Assembly (NCBI GenBank): GCA_021772515.1
Contig: JAJFLU010000008.1
Span: forward strand, 1 to 35,307
Direction of reading: 5' to 3'
From: Opitutales bacterium
Lineage (GTDB): Bacteria > Verrucomicrobiota > Verrucomicrobiia > Opitutales > UBA2987
Length of the DNA: 35,307 nucleotides
Shown: in pieces, positions 16,830 through 24,801 of the stretch
Layout of the letters: every line of letters starts with the position of its first letter
Numbering within the stretch: the stretch's first letter is position 1
Position numbers and translations under genes: made by a program
The notes under the pieces: model-generated
Databases searched by the model: none
What the model saw: only the letters and a program-made list of their open reading frames with translations
What the model was told of the DNA's origin: nothing

Positions 16830-19088
16830 ATGCAGGAGACAGGTAAAACACAAAATACGGAGGATCTTCTTAAAGTGCTTTCCGCGGCCGAGCGTCACCG
16901 CGCCCAAAAACATGCACTGCTGGCGCATTTGGTGGGATCTTTCGCTACCAGCGTAATGGCGGGAGCCTACATGATGCTCTTTGCCACCGATGTGCTCCAC
17001 TTTAACCCCCTGACTATTGCGACCATTGTCGCCTGCACGCCACTGATCACGATTATGCGCCTGCCCATGGTTGGGCCCGTTCGACGTTTGGGCCGCGTTC
17101 GGGCCATTAAAATTGGCAGGATATTCGAGATATTTTCAATTTTGTTGTTGCTGCTGTTTCCAACCAACTTGCTGACACCGGTAATTTTTGCCACTATCAT
17201 ATTCATATTTTTGGGCGCCAGTGAACTGGGAATCGGTCTGGTTTGGCAGTCGTTGCTTCGAGATTATACGACACAGGAGGACCGGGGGAGATTTTTTGCC
17301 CGCATGAGGTTTTCCTTCACCACAACTGGCCTCGTATTAAATGGCATCATAATAGTCCTGGTGGGCAAAGCAGTTACCGAAGATATCTACAAGGGTTTGC
17401 TGCTGGTCTGCCTGCTCGGGATTTTCAATAGCTGGTTCTGGATTAATTTTCTTCCTGATTTAGAAGCGAGGGAAAAATTATCGGGAGATAGCCTTGGCGC
17501 CAAAGGCCCCTCAATCTGGAACATCATTCGGCATTCCCCCCTGATGCGGTTACCGCTGTTGGTGACATTATTGACCACAGCTGCCAGTCTGCCCCTGGCG
17601 GTTATTTACTTCCGGCAAATGCTCCATGTCCCGGCTAATCTGGTGGCACTGTTTATATTTTTCAGCACCGCCGGAAGCGCTCTTTTTTATTTCTTATGGG
17701 GACGACTGGCCGACACCATAGGTTTTCGGCCCATGCTTATAGGGCTTCTATGGCTCACCGCCATTTCCCTTCCTCTCATTGTTTTTGTTCCTCCATTTCC
17801 AGAGCAAGGGCTGGATTGGGGGCAATTGCAGCCGGCTGCCCTCATGGGCATCGGGGCGCTCCTTTTTTTAGGTTTTTCCAACGGAATTTTGACCTCCGGA
17901 ATCGGTATCACCGTGACTTCGATCAACCTCCACCATGTCAGCAGGAAAAACAGTTTGGAGGCGTTGAACGTGCTGGCCGTAATTTCCTCCATATTCCAGG
18001 CTCTGGTGGCATTTCTGGCCGGTCTTTTAATCCAAAAAGTCGCCATACCCGCTGGCTCAATGACCATTGGCAACGGCCTGATCTATCTCGATTGGTACAA
18101 AGGATTTGCCGCCATGTTTTCACCGGCTCTCCTCTTTCTCACCATACCGATTGTTCAAAGGCTACCAAATGTGCGCCCGTGGTTTGGGGTCGGCCATTTT
18201 TTTACCGCTATCATGAGCAGCCCCGCGCGCACACTGCTCGCAATCAGGAATATTTACGATGAAACTCCCGAAAGACGCCGGAACCTCGCTCACTGGTTCG
18301 GCATGAGTGTCAACCCAATGTCCATCGAGCCTCTCCTCGCACTGTTGAACGACCCTTCATTCGAGGTTAGAACCGAAGCGATAAGGAGCCTGGCCCGTAC
18401 CGGTTCGCCCCTTGCGGGTAAAGAATTGCGACAAGTTTTGGAGGATGAAGAGCGCCGGGCACTTTGGGACCAGACGGCCTGGGCACTGGGAGAATTGAAA
18501 TATCGGGATGCCTTCGATCTGCTCGTCGCCCGACTTTCCCCGGATACCCCGAACAGGGTTCGCATCATGTCTGCTCGGGCTTTGGGCAAATTGGTGAATG
18601 ACAACGCCACGCCTCACCTGCTAAAAGTCATGCAGGAGGAAGAAGTCCGATTGACCCTTCTCTCGGCCTGCTGTCTATCACTTCTTCATCTGGATGCCAA
18701 AAAACATGCCGCGGAAACCTTTCGGGTTCTTCTTCGATTACGAAATCGGGAAGACCGCTACGAATTGATGAGCGAGCTTTGCCTTTGGCTGGAAATACCG
18801 TCAAGCTGGCTCCTTCGGTCCAACAGCGCCCAATCCTCCTGGCAGAGCCTGAACCTGCATCTCGATTGGCGTTCAGAATCCTGGAAAAAAGACCGGCAAG
18901 AAATTTTAACCACTTTCCACCAGAAGGATCATGTGAAAATTTTCGATCTGATGGAAGAAAGGCTCCGAAAAAGTGCCGCTGATCGGTATGCCGTTAGCCA
19001 AGCCCTGACCAAGGTTGGGCGCGAAACGGAAGGTTGGTCCCCTTTGTCGGTCCTTGCGACTGCCTGGCTCCTTTTTGCCGACCAATAG
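16830..19088 (+). CDS. MFS transporter fused to a C-terminal HEAT-repeat domain
   Basis: A 752-residue inner-membrane protein. Residues about 25-455 contain roughly twelve hydrophobic segments in the major facilitator pattern. They include a cytoplasmic RLGRVRAIKIGR loop after the second or third helix and a loop with EDRGRFFARMRFS. From about 485 to 650 there are repeated helical pairs of the HEAT/PBS-lyase type (IEPLLALLNDPSFEVRTEAI, then two more with 'R-x-x-A-x-x-A-L-G-x-L'). A further soluble helical tail ends at 752. Transport substrate unknown. HEAT domains are usually protein-binding, so the C-terminus may be a cytoplasmic docking or regulatory part. The gene ends before an AT-rich intergenic region leading to the integron cassette. 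Confidence 0.82.
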   Translation: MQETGKTQNTEDLLKVLSAAERHRAQKHALLAHLVGSFATSVMAGAYMMLFATDVLHFNPLTIATIVACTPLITIMRLPMVGPVRRLGRVRAIKIGRIFEIFSILLLLLFPTNLLTPVIFATIIFIFLGASELGIGLVWQSLLRDYTTQEDRGRFFARMRFSFTTTGLVLNGIIIVLVGKAVTEDIYKGLLLVCLLGIFNSWFWINFLPDLEAREKLSGDSLGAKGPSIWNIIRHSPLMRLPLLVTLLTTAASLPLAVIYFRQMLHVPANLVALFIFFSTAGSALFYFLWGRLADTIGFRPMLIGLLWLTAISLPLIVFVPPFPEQGLDWGQLQPAALMGIGALLFLGFSNGILTSGIGITVTSINLHHVSRKNSLEALNVLAVISSIFQALVAFLAGLLIQKVAIPAGSMTIGNGLIYLDWYKGFAAMFSPALLFLTIPIVQRLPNVRPWFGVGHFFTAIMSSPARTLLAIRNIYDETPERRRNLAHWFGMSVNPMSIEPLLALLNDPSFEVRTEAIRSLARTGSPLAGKELRQVLEDEERRALWDQTAWALGELKYRDAFDLLVARLSPDTPNRVRIMSARALGKLVNDNATPHLLKVMQEEEVRLTLLSACCLSLLHLDAKKHAAETFRVLLRLRNREDRYELMSELCLWLEIPSSWLLRSNSAQSSWQSLNLHLDWRSESWKKDRQEILTTFHQKDHVKIFDLMEERLRKSAADRYAVSQALTKVGRETEGWSPLSVLATAWLLFADQ

Positions 19089-19138
19089 TTGAAATCCATA
19101 AATTAAAATTTAATCGGCGGCGTAATTGTTTTCAATTA

Positions 19139-19279
19139 GGCGGCAAATATGGCGCATATCATTTTGCTCCTTGTCAAGAAGCGCACTGCGATCCTGTTGT
19201 TTGCCAAAAATTAACGAATATTCTTGAAAGTATCGGTCGTTAGGATAATGCATATTACTTTCGCGGCGTATTTGCCACC
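19139..19279. repeat. Imperfect inverted repeat just upstream of the cassette
   Basis: Seventeen-base arms at 19139-19155 (GGCGGCAAATATGGCGC) and 19263-19279 (GCGGCGTATTTGCCACC) are reverse complements at 14 of 17 positions. The right arm ends eight bases before the GTTATGC core that begins the cassette. This arrangement is reminiscent of the inner arms of an attC site, but no R''-like core precedes the left arm, so a decayed attC or attI is only a possibility. The 19089-19287 gap also has a small hairpin, TAATTG-TTTT-CAATTA (19123-19138), and no gene I can support. Confidence 0.45.
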
Positions 19280-19288
19280 TACATATAG

Positions 19289-19903
19289 TTATGCAAAAAA
19301 TAGACAGCAGTGATTATTGCAGACAAAATTAATTGAAAGTTTGAAGTGGTACTTATGAAAGAGATGATGGATCAGATTAATACTCAAGTGGAGATGCTGC
19401 CAGCAGTCATTCGTTACTGGGTGAATTGGATGGGAATAATATTTCTTATTTCAGTAATATTTGTGTGGAAGAAAAAATCAGCACAGTTTGTATTATTGTC
19501 AATGGTCCTAACAATTCCTGTAGCGTTAGGTGTATTTTATTGGACCGAAACAATACACCTGTTAGGCGTAGCTCATATACTAGTTTGGGTACCACTTTTC
19601 TACTACTTGGCTAAGTATGAGATGAAATCTGAAAGTTTTAGCTTTAAATCAATATATGGAATCTGGCTTTGCTTACTCATGACTACGATTTCAATATCAC
19701 TTGTCTTTGATGTTCGTGATATAGCTTTGGTCATTACAGGTAACAAATAATTTATTGCTTTCAGGTGGTCGCAAAACCTGCATAACAACGGCATTAAGAC
19801 TGTCCGGCTAGGACAGCGACAACATCGAGTGGAGCGACTTCGTTGAAAAAGGATTCGAATCCAAGTTTATCAGTCATCTGCCCGCCGGCAGCTTATGCTA
19901 ACG
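19289..19903 (+). mobile_element. Single integron-type gene cassette (no integrase in window)
   Basis: The segment lies between two copies of the core site GTTATGC (19288-19294 and 19903-19909). Integron cassettes are cut between G and TT of such cores, giving a 615-base unit. It contains one gene in the usual orientation (19355-19750) followed 29 bases later by a folded attC site (19780-19909). The gene is AT-rich compared with its neighbours. No intI-like tyrosine recombinase gene is present in these 35 kb, so this looks like a lone cassette outside an integron platform, or one inserted at a secondary site. The call rests on structure alone. Confidence 0.72.
19355..19750 (+). CDS. Cassette-borne small integral membrane protein, function unknown
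   Basis: Function not recognised. The ATG at 19355 gives 131 residues; a GTG at 19346 is an alternative. Four hydrophobic helices are apparent: about 21-38 (YWVNWMGIIFLISVIFVW), 44-63, 67-86 (IHLLGVAHILVWVPLFYYLA) and 99-119. Short basic or acidic loops separate them and a short tail ends in TGNK. It is therefore probably an inner-membrane protein. It begins 66 bases inside the cassette and stops 29 bases before the attC R'' core, the usual layout of cassette genes. Cassette genes of unknown function are common, and nothing here reveals its role. Confidence 0.68.
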   Translation: MKEMMDQINTQVEMLPAVIRYWVNWMGIIFLISVIFVWKKKSAQFVLLSMVLTIPVALGVFYWTETIHLLGVAHILVWVPLFYYLAKYEMKSESFSFKSIYGIWLCLLMTTISISLVFDVRDIALVITGNK

Positions 19904-19909
19904 TTATGC
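19780..19909 (+). other. attC recombination site (59-base-element type, about 130 bp)
   Basis: The left arm reads GCATAAC (R'', 19780-19786), AACG, GCATTAAG (L'', 19791-19798), then CTGTCCGGC. The right arm reads GCCGGCAG (19884-19891), CTTATGC (L', 19892-19898), TAAC, GTTATGC (R', 19903-19909). R'' and R' are perfect complements. L'' and L' pair except for one extra base in L'', the hallmark extrahelical base. CTGTCCGGC pairs with GCCGGCAG with a second single-base bulge. The four-base spacers face each other unpaired, as in known attC sites. The variable terminal region between holds the palindrome GGATTCGAATCC (19851-19862). Confidence 0.78.
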
Positions 19910-20044
19910 GAAGAGAGCGCGATGGTAGCCCAACAACCTGAACAGAGCTTCTACGATTCCCTGGTTTCCATATGCCGGAAGGGGTCAATGGTGAATGGCA
20001 CTAACTTTAGGGGGAATCTTAAAAGGGGTCAGCCCTTGGCCGCG

Positions 20045-20806
20045 TTAGGCGGAGAAAATCAGTTCCTCGAGTTCTTCGAAATTTTCCACCACCCAGTCGG
20101 GCTGAACTTCCGATTTTTCCAAATCTTGCCGCGAGGAGACTCCGGTCAAAATAAGCGCGGTGGGCACACCGGAATTTAAACCCGCCCGAACATCGGTCTC
20201 GATGCTGTCTCCCACCAAAAGCGCCTCCTGTGGTAAAATTTTCAACTGTTGCAGGGCAATGTCGATTATCACGCGCTCCGGTTTGCCGATAATGGTCGGT
20301 TCGACTTCGGAGGCGACCGTCAATGCGGCCAAAGTCGCTCCGTTGCCGGGAATAATCCCGTATTCGGTGTAGAGAACTTTATCCGGATTGGTGCCAATGA
20401 ATTTTGCCCCCGCCCGCAGAAAGAGAGTCGCTTTTTCCAGCTTCTGATACGTCAAAAACGGATCGTAGCCCACGATGACATAGTCGGGCTCATCCTCGGA
20501 AAAAGTATGTCCACGCTCAATCAGGGCGTCGCGCAGAGGCTCTTCCCCGATGTAATAAAACTTGCCGGGGGGCAGGTGACTTGCGGTGGCTTGGGCCGAG
20601 GTAAGCAGGTTTTCCACCTCACACTCGATATCCATTTCTCGCAGAATCCGGCATACCGTCTCGGCGGAACGATTAGCCCGATTGGTGACAAAAAGGCAAT
20701 CGAGTCCCTTCTCCCGGAGCCGCTTGATAAACTTCGATGCGCCCGGAACCGGTTCGGTCCCTCGATAAACCGTTCCATCCAGATCAAGCAAAACACTCTT
20801 AATCAT
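20045..20806 (-). CDS. HAD-superfamily IIA phosphatase (NagD/AraL-like)
   Basis: A 253-residue haloacid-dehalogenase-type phosphatase. Motif I is LLDLDGTVYRG (D8 nucleophile, D10 acid). Motif II is VTNRANRS. Motif III and IV residues lie in IGKPERVIIDIALQQL and GDSIETDVRAGLNSG. The alpha/beta cap of class IIA lies between motifs II and III, as in NagD, AraL and p-nitrophenyl phosphatases, which hydrolyse sugar or nucleotide phosphates. The substrate is not predictable. Its stop codon overlaps a GTTAGGC sequence (20044-20050) that resembles an integron core site. The 135 bases between attC and this gene hold no other gene. Confidence 0.9.
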   Translation of the reverse strand: MIKSVLLDLDGTVYRGTEPVPGASKFIKRLREKGLDCLFVTNRANRSAETVCRILREMDIECEVENLLTSAQATASHLPPGKFYYIGEEPLRDALIERGHTFSEDEPDYVIVGYDPFLTYQKLEKATLFLRAGAKFIGTNPDKVLYTEYGIIPGNGATLAALTVASEVEPTIIGKPERVIIDIALQQLKILPQEALLVGDSIETDVRAGLNSGVPTALILTGVSSRQDLEKSEVQPDWVVENFEELEELIFSA

Positions 20807-20826
20807 GAGAAATTAGATAAATAGGG

Positions 20827-20963
20827 ATGCAAGATGCGAGATTCGGGATGGTGGGTGATGGATGTGCGATTATTTCTACTAAGCGACGCCATACATCTCT
20901 AAACCATGTCTTGACTGTACCCGTGAACGCCGTTTTTTGCATCCTGCATCCTGCATCCTCTCC
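20827..20963. repeat. Second heptamer-repeat locus, inverted arrangement
   Basis: GATGCAAGATGCGAGATTCG (20827-20846, plus strand) faces GCATCCTGCATCCTGCATCC (20940-20959), which is the same GGATGCN heptamer on the other strand. The unit is the one repeated at 6061-6346. The pair encloses about 90 bases without a recognisable gene. The arrangement would allow a long imperfect stem. It lies between the divergent end of the HAD gene and the zinc-ribbon gene. Confidence 0.65.
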
Positions 20964-20975
20964 CACCTTCACCCC

Positions 20976-21683
20976 TCAGGCGGAATACAGAATTCGCCCG
21001 CAACTATTACAACGGGTCAATTCGCCTTTTTTATGGATATTGCCTTGAATTTCGTTCGGCACCCGCAAATGACAGCCGTTGCATTTCTGATTTTCGAGGG
21101 CGACAATAAAGGGCGGCCTTTTAGCCTTCTTTTTTACATATTGGTAAACCTGTAGCGATTTTTCGTCTAACTCCGCCGCCGCACTGTTGACAGCGTTGAT
21201 GGCGCTTTCGAGTTGGGCTTCAAATTCGGTGCGATGCTGTTCACGCTTCGAGATCAGAGTTCTCAAATCCCCGATGCTGCCATTGCGCTCCTCCTCTTCG
21301 GATTTGGCGCTTTTAACGGCGTCATCGATCTCGATCATTACGCCAAGCTCGCTGTCTTCGAGATCACTGATCTTGTCAGCCATGCCGCTGATTTCGTGCT
21401 GAAGCGCAGCGTATTCCTCGTTCTTTTTGACCAATAGCTGCTGGTTTTTGTATTTGGCCGCCTGTTCTTCCGCCGACTTGATTTCAATATCCAGATCTTT
21501 CCGACGCACCTCGAGCTCCATGACGGCGTTCTTAGCCGCCGCGATGGCCTCTAATTCCTGTTGAATTTTTTCTTCGGTCCTGGTGATCTCCAACGGAATG
21601 CGCTCCAGTTGGTTTTCGATATTATCTCGGTGGGCATCGCATTCCTGCAAGGCCAGTAGATTTTCAATTACCGTGTCCAGCAT
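20976..21683 (-). CDS. Coiled-coil protein with C4 zinc ribbon (zf-RING_7, DUF164-like)
   Basis: A 235-residue protein. Residues about 15-175 form a long antiparallel coiled coil rich in Glu, Lys and Ile. The C-terminus is a zinc ribbon with C201-X2-C204 and C225-X2-C228 (CNGCHLRVP ... RCNSCGRILYSA). This is the architecture of the widespread family often annotated 'C4-type zinc ribbon domain-containing protein' (COG1579). Its exact role is unresolved in most bacteria, though nucleic-acid or membrane association has been suggested. The gene is divergent from dinG, with 148 bases between starts. Confidence 0.9.
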   Translation of the reverse strand: MLDTVIENLLALQECDAHRDNIENQLERIPLEITRTEEKIQQELEAIAAAKNAVMELEVRRKDLDIEIKSAEEQAAKYKNQQLLVKKNEEYAALQHEISGMADKISDLEDSELGVMIEIDDAVKSAKSEEEERNGSIGDLRTLISKREQHRTEFEAQLESAINAVNSAAAELDEKSLQVYQYVKKKAKRPPFIVALENQKCNGCHLRVPNEIQGNIHKKGELTRCNSCGRILYSA

Positions 21684-21831
21684 GAACTTTAGTTGATGAG
21701 GTCGTTGTTTGAAATAGCAACCAAAAATATCGACGGATTTTCCGGCTGATCGGCCCCGGATTACATTTTAAAGGCTTCTTACTAAAAAACCTTGTTGAAC
21801 TTTTCCTGTTCCGGCCAAAGTTTCTCTGCAA

Positions 21832-23898
21832 ATGATCGCCATTAAAGAAGCCTTTGATCGGGGGAAAAAAGCGGAGGCCCTTCCCAGGCGAACGGAGGAA
21901 GTTTTTGACTCCCAAGGTTGGCTCTGTTCAACCCTCGGGCTGGAGCATCGCCCGGAGCAGGAGCAGATGGCGGTGGCCTCCGCGCAGGCCTTCGCCACCC
22001 GTTCTCCCCTGCTTTTTGAGGCGGGCACCGGGGTGGGGAAAAGCCTTGCCTACCTGATACCGGCAATTCTCAAGGCCACGGATGACGAATGCCAATGCAT
22101 TGTCTCCACCCACACCATTTCCCTTCAGGAGCAAATTCACCTGAAGGATTTGGGAATTTGCCGGGATCTCTTTCACAAAGTTCCCGAACTCGCCCCCTAC
22201 AAGGATTTCAAAACCGCATTGCTCGTGGGGCGGGGTAATTATTTATGCGCCACCCGGCTGGCCAAAGCGCTTTCCGGCGGGGCGGAATTATTTCAAACCC
22301 ACTGGGAGGAGGAACTGGAGCGGATATGCCATTGGGTCGGCCACACCAAAACGGGCCTCCTGCACGAATTAAACCCTTCGCTCTCCCCCGATGTTTGGGA
22401 ATGGGTGAACGCCGATTCCGCCGCCTGCAACCCCCGAAATTGCAGCCCCCAGACTTGTTTTTTTCAAAAAGCCCGTGCCCGCATGCGTCGGGCGCAGATC
22501 ATTATCGTCAACCACAGTCTGCTTTTTTCCCTCCTCAATGCCGGGGCGGGGCAGCGTTCCGACACCCCTGGAATCCTTTTCGCTAATGATTTTGCCGTTC
22601 TCGACGAAGCGCAAACGCTGCCCGGCGTCGCCTCCGAGCAATTCGGCTGGCATATCAGTGAAATCGCCGTCGACCGGCTCCTCAAACGGCTCTACAACCC
22701 CCGCCGCAAAAAGGGCCTCCTTCGCATTCATGGCCGCCGGGAGGATTGCACTTTGGTGGAAAAAACCATCTCCCAGGCAAATATCTTTTTCGATACCGTG
22801 GAGAGGGATCGATTGGGTGATAAAAAACTCGTCCGAATTCGCGAGCAATCGACCAGTTACACCTCCCTCAACGGAAACCTCAACAGCCTCGCTAAATCTG
22901 TCGCCATCGCGGCGGATAAGCTCGAGGACGGGCCACAGCGGGAGGAATTGATGGACCAGCGCAAAAGGCTCACCGCCTGCGGCAAAGCGCTCGAAATATG
23001 CCTGACCGCCGAGGAGAATGACCATGTTTACTGGATCGAGAATCGCGGCAAACGGCGGCGCAACATCGGCCTTCGAGCGGCCCCCATCGATGTCGCAGAG
23101 GTTCTCAGGGATCACCTTTTTACCCGGCACACAACCGCTCTTTTGACCAGCGCCACCCTCGCCGAGGGCACCGATATGGGCAGCTTTATGGATAAAGTGG
23201 GGGCCGCAGGGCAACCGGCCGAGCGGGTGGACTCCCCCTTCGATTTCGAGAGCAATATGCGTATTTTCGTAGCTGCAGACACCCCTCCGCCTTCGCGGGA
23301 AAACGCCCAATTGGACATCGAATACCTGGCCGATATGATCAAATTTTGCGCCCTGAAAGTCCGTGGAGGAACCCTCGTTTTATTTACCAGCCATGCCGAT
23401 ATGCGCCGTGTCGCGGCGAAAGTTGAAGCAGCTTTTATAAAACAGGGCCGCGCGTTCTATCTCCAGGGCAGGGACGGTTCCCGAACGGATCTGGTAAAGC
23501 GCTTTTTTGCGGCGGGAAATGGTATTTTGTTCGGAACCGACAGCTTTTGGGCCGGTGTCGATGTTCCCGGTCCGGCGCTCTCACAGGTCATCCTGACCCG
23601 GCTGCCCTTTGAAAACCCCTCTCACCCGGTAGTCGAGGCAAAATCCGAATGGGTGCAATCACGGGGTGGCAATCCCTTTATGGACATCACCCTGCCGGAG
23701 GCTCTGATAAAATTTCGCCAGGGTATCGGTCGCCTTATCCGCAAAAAAACTGATAAAGGAACCATTACCCTACTCGATTCCCGACTGCTCAAGCGCGAGT
23801 ATGGAAAGCGGTTTTTGGCCGTGCTTCCGAAAAAAGGCTACGTGTCCATCAGCCGATCGAACAGAGAGGCCAAATTCCAGCCGCTGGAGGCGGATTAA
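21832..23898 (+). CDS. dinG: ATP-dependent DNA helicase, DinG/XPD-like
   Basis: Superfamily 2 helicase of 688 residues with an iron-sulfur domain, expected to unwind 5'-tailed DNA, R-loops or related structures during repair. Walker A is EAGTGVGKS (63-71). Fe-S cysteines are C139, C199, C204 and C209 (NYLCATR and CNPRNCSPQTC). Walker B reads VLDEAQ (257-260), Gln replacing the usual His of DEAH. Motifs IV-VI are in the second half, with GTDSFWAGVDVPG and FRQGIGRLIRKKTDKG. Length and order fit DinG or the YoaA branch. The N-terminal 3'-5' exonuclease domain of some Firmicute DinG proteins is absent. Confidence 0.9.
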   Translation: MIAIKEAFDRGKKAEALPRRTEEVFDSQGWLCSTLGLEHRPEQEQMAVASAQAFATRSPLLFEAGTGVGKSLAYLIPAILKATDDECQCIVSTHTISLQEQIHLKDLGICRDLFHKVPELAPYKDFKTALLVGRGNYLCATRLAKALSGGAELFQTHWEEELERICHWVGHTKTGLLHELNPSLSPDVWEWVNADSAACNPRNCSPQTCFFQKARARMRRAQIIIVNHSLLFSLLNAGAGQRSDTPGILFANDFAVLDEAQTLPGVASEQFGWHISEIAVDRLLKRLYNPRRKKGLLRIHGRREDCTLVEKTISQANIFFDTVERDRLGDKKLVRIREQSTSYTSLNGNLNSLAKSVAIAADKLEDGPQREELMDQRKRLTACGKALEICLTAEENDHVYWIENRGKRRRNIGLRAAPIDVAEVLRDHLFTRHTTALLTSATLAEGTDMGSFMDKVGAAGQPAERVDSPFDFESNMRIFVAADTPPPSRENAQLDIEYLADMIKFCALKVRGGTLVLFTSHADMRRVAAKVEAAFIKQGRAFYLQGRDGSRTDLVKRFFAAGNGILFGTDSFWAGVDVPGPALSQVILTRLPFENPSHPVVEAKSEWVQSRGGNPFMDITLPEALIKFRQGIGRLIRKKTDKGTITLLDSRLLKREYGKRFLAVLPKKGYVSISRSNREAKFQPLEAD

Positions 23899-24084
23899 AG
23901 TATTTGCCCAAGGGTGTCGATTTGGATTGAGGTTTTTCAAAAATTTGATACGGTTCAAAATGTAAATAAAGGCCGGTTATAGAATCCCTCCAGCGAGGGT
24001 GATTATTATTCTTTCTAATATTATGCGAAAATTAATCGGCCCGGGACTGGCGAACCAACGGCTTCGTCCCGCCTTGAATTCGAT

Positions 24085-24801
24085 ATGAATGTATCCAGTT
24101 TCGGTCATTCCGACATAGGAAAAGTACGGTCATGCAACGAGGACATGTTTCTCGTTGACGATTCCCATTGCATCTATGCCGTGGCCGATGGCTTGGGAGG
24201 CCTGCCGGGGGGCAAAACAGCCAGCAATCTCGCCATTCAATACCTCGATGAGGCCGTTTCCTCCAAAGAATTTCCCGATAAAATGAGTTATCTCGATCTC
24301 TTTGACCACATAAACGGCAAGGTCTATAAACAGGGTCAAAAAATAAATAAGGAAATCGGCATCGGAACCACCCTGACGGTTCTTCAATTCAATTCCAAAG
24401 ATGTCATCATCGGGCATGTGGGTGATTCGGCGATTCTTCTTTTTCGGAGAAACTCATGGCTTCAACTGACCACCGACCACACCATGGAAGAAGAAATGCG
24501 GGCACGCCTGAAACCGGGTGAAGACGCCTACATTCCCGAGTATTTTTCGCATACGCTGACCCGCTGTATCGGCCAACAAGGGGCCTTGTCCACCGATGTT
24601 TACAAATTTACCCCGCGGGCGGGCGACCGCTTTTTAATTTGCAGTGACGGCATTACCAAAACCATGTCCGATGAAGAAATCCACGAGGAGGCAATGGCTT
24701 CATCGACCCCAAAAGAAATGGTCATGAACTTGATCAACACCGCCAACGAACGAGGCGGGCCAGACAACTCCACCGGCGTGGCAATCTTTGTCGGCGCTTA
24801 A
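24085..24801 (+). CDS. PP2C-family protein serine/threonine phosphatase
   Basis: A 238-residue soluble PPM/PP2C phosphatase like bacterial PrpC/Stp, dephosphorylating phospho-Ser/Thr proteins with two Mn/Mg ions. Motifs in order are GHSDIGKVRSCNEDMFLVDD (E19, D20), YAVADGLGG (D35, G36), IGTTLTVLQF, VGDSAILLF, DRFLICSDGITKTMSDEEI and GGPDNSTGVAIF, which supplies the late metal-binding Asp. No partner Ser/Thr kinase lies next to it in the window. The stop overlaps that of the convergent nucleotidyltransferase by four bases. The 186 bases upstream contain a weak hairpin (CCCTC-CAGC-GAGGG, 23986-23999) that could serve dinG termination. Confidence 0.93.
   Translation: MNVSSFGHSDIGKVRSCNEDMFLVDDSHCIYAVADGLGGLPGGKTASNLAIQYLDEAVSSKEFPDKMSYLDLFDHINGKVYKQGQKINKEIGIGTTLTVLQFNSKDVIIGHVGDSAILLFRRNSWLQLTTDHTMEEEMRARLKPGEDAYIPEYFSHTLTRCIGQQGALSTDVYKFTPRAGDRFLICSDGITKTMSDEEIHEEAMASSTPKEMVMNLINTANERGGPDNSTGVAIFVGA

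Noticed and set aside
19034..19243. 69-codon frame after the MFS-HEAT gene
   Set aside because: Half of it overlaps the MFS-HEAT coding region in another frame, and the rest shows no recognisable domain or ribosome-binding site.
19840..19875. T-loop-like GGATTCGAATCC suggesting a tRNA
   Set aside because: No acceptor, D-arm or anticodon stem fits around it. It is a palindrome in the variable region of the attC site.
23986..23999. CCCTC-CAGC-GAGGG hairpin as a dinG terminator
   Set aside because: The stem is only five base pairs and no T-run follows immediately, so it is mentioned but not called.
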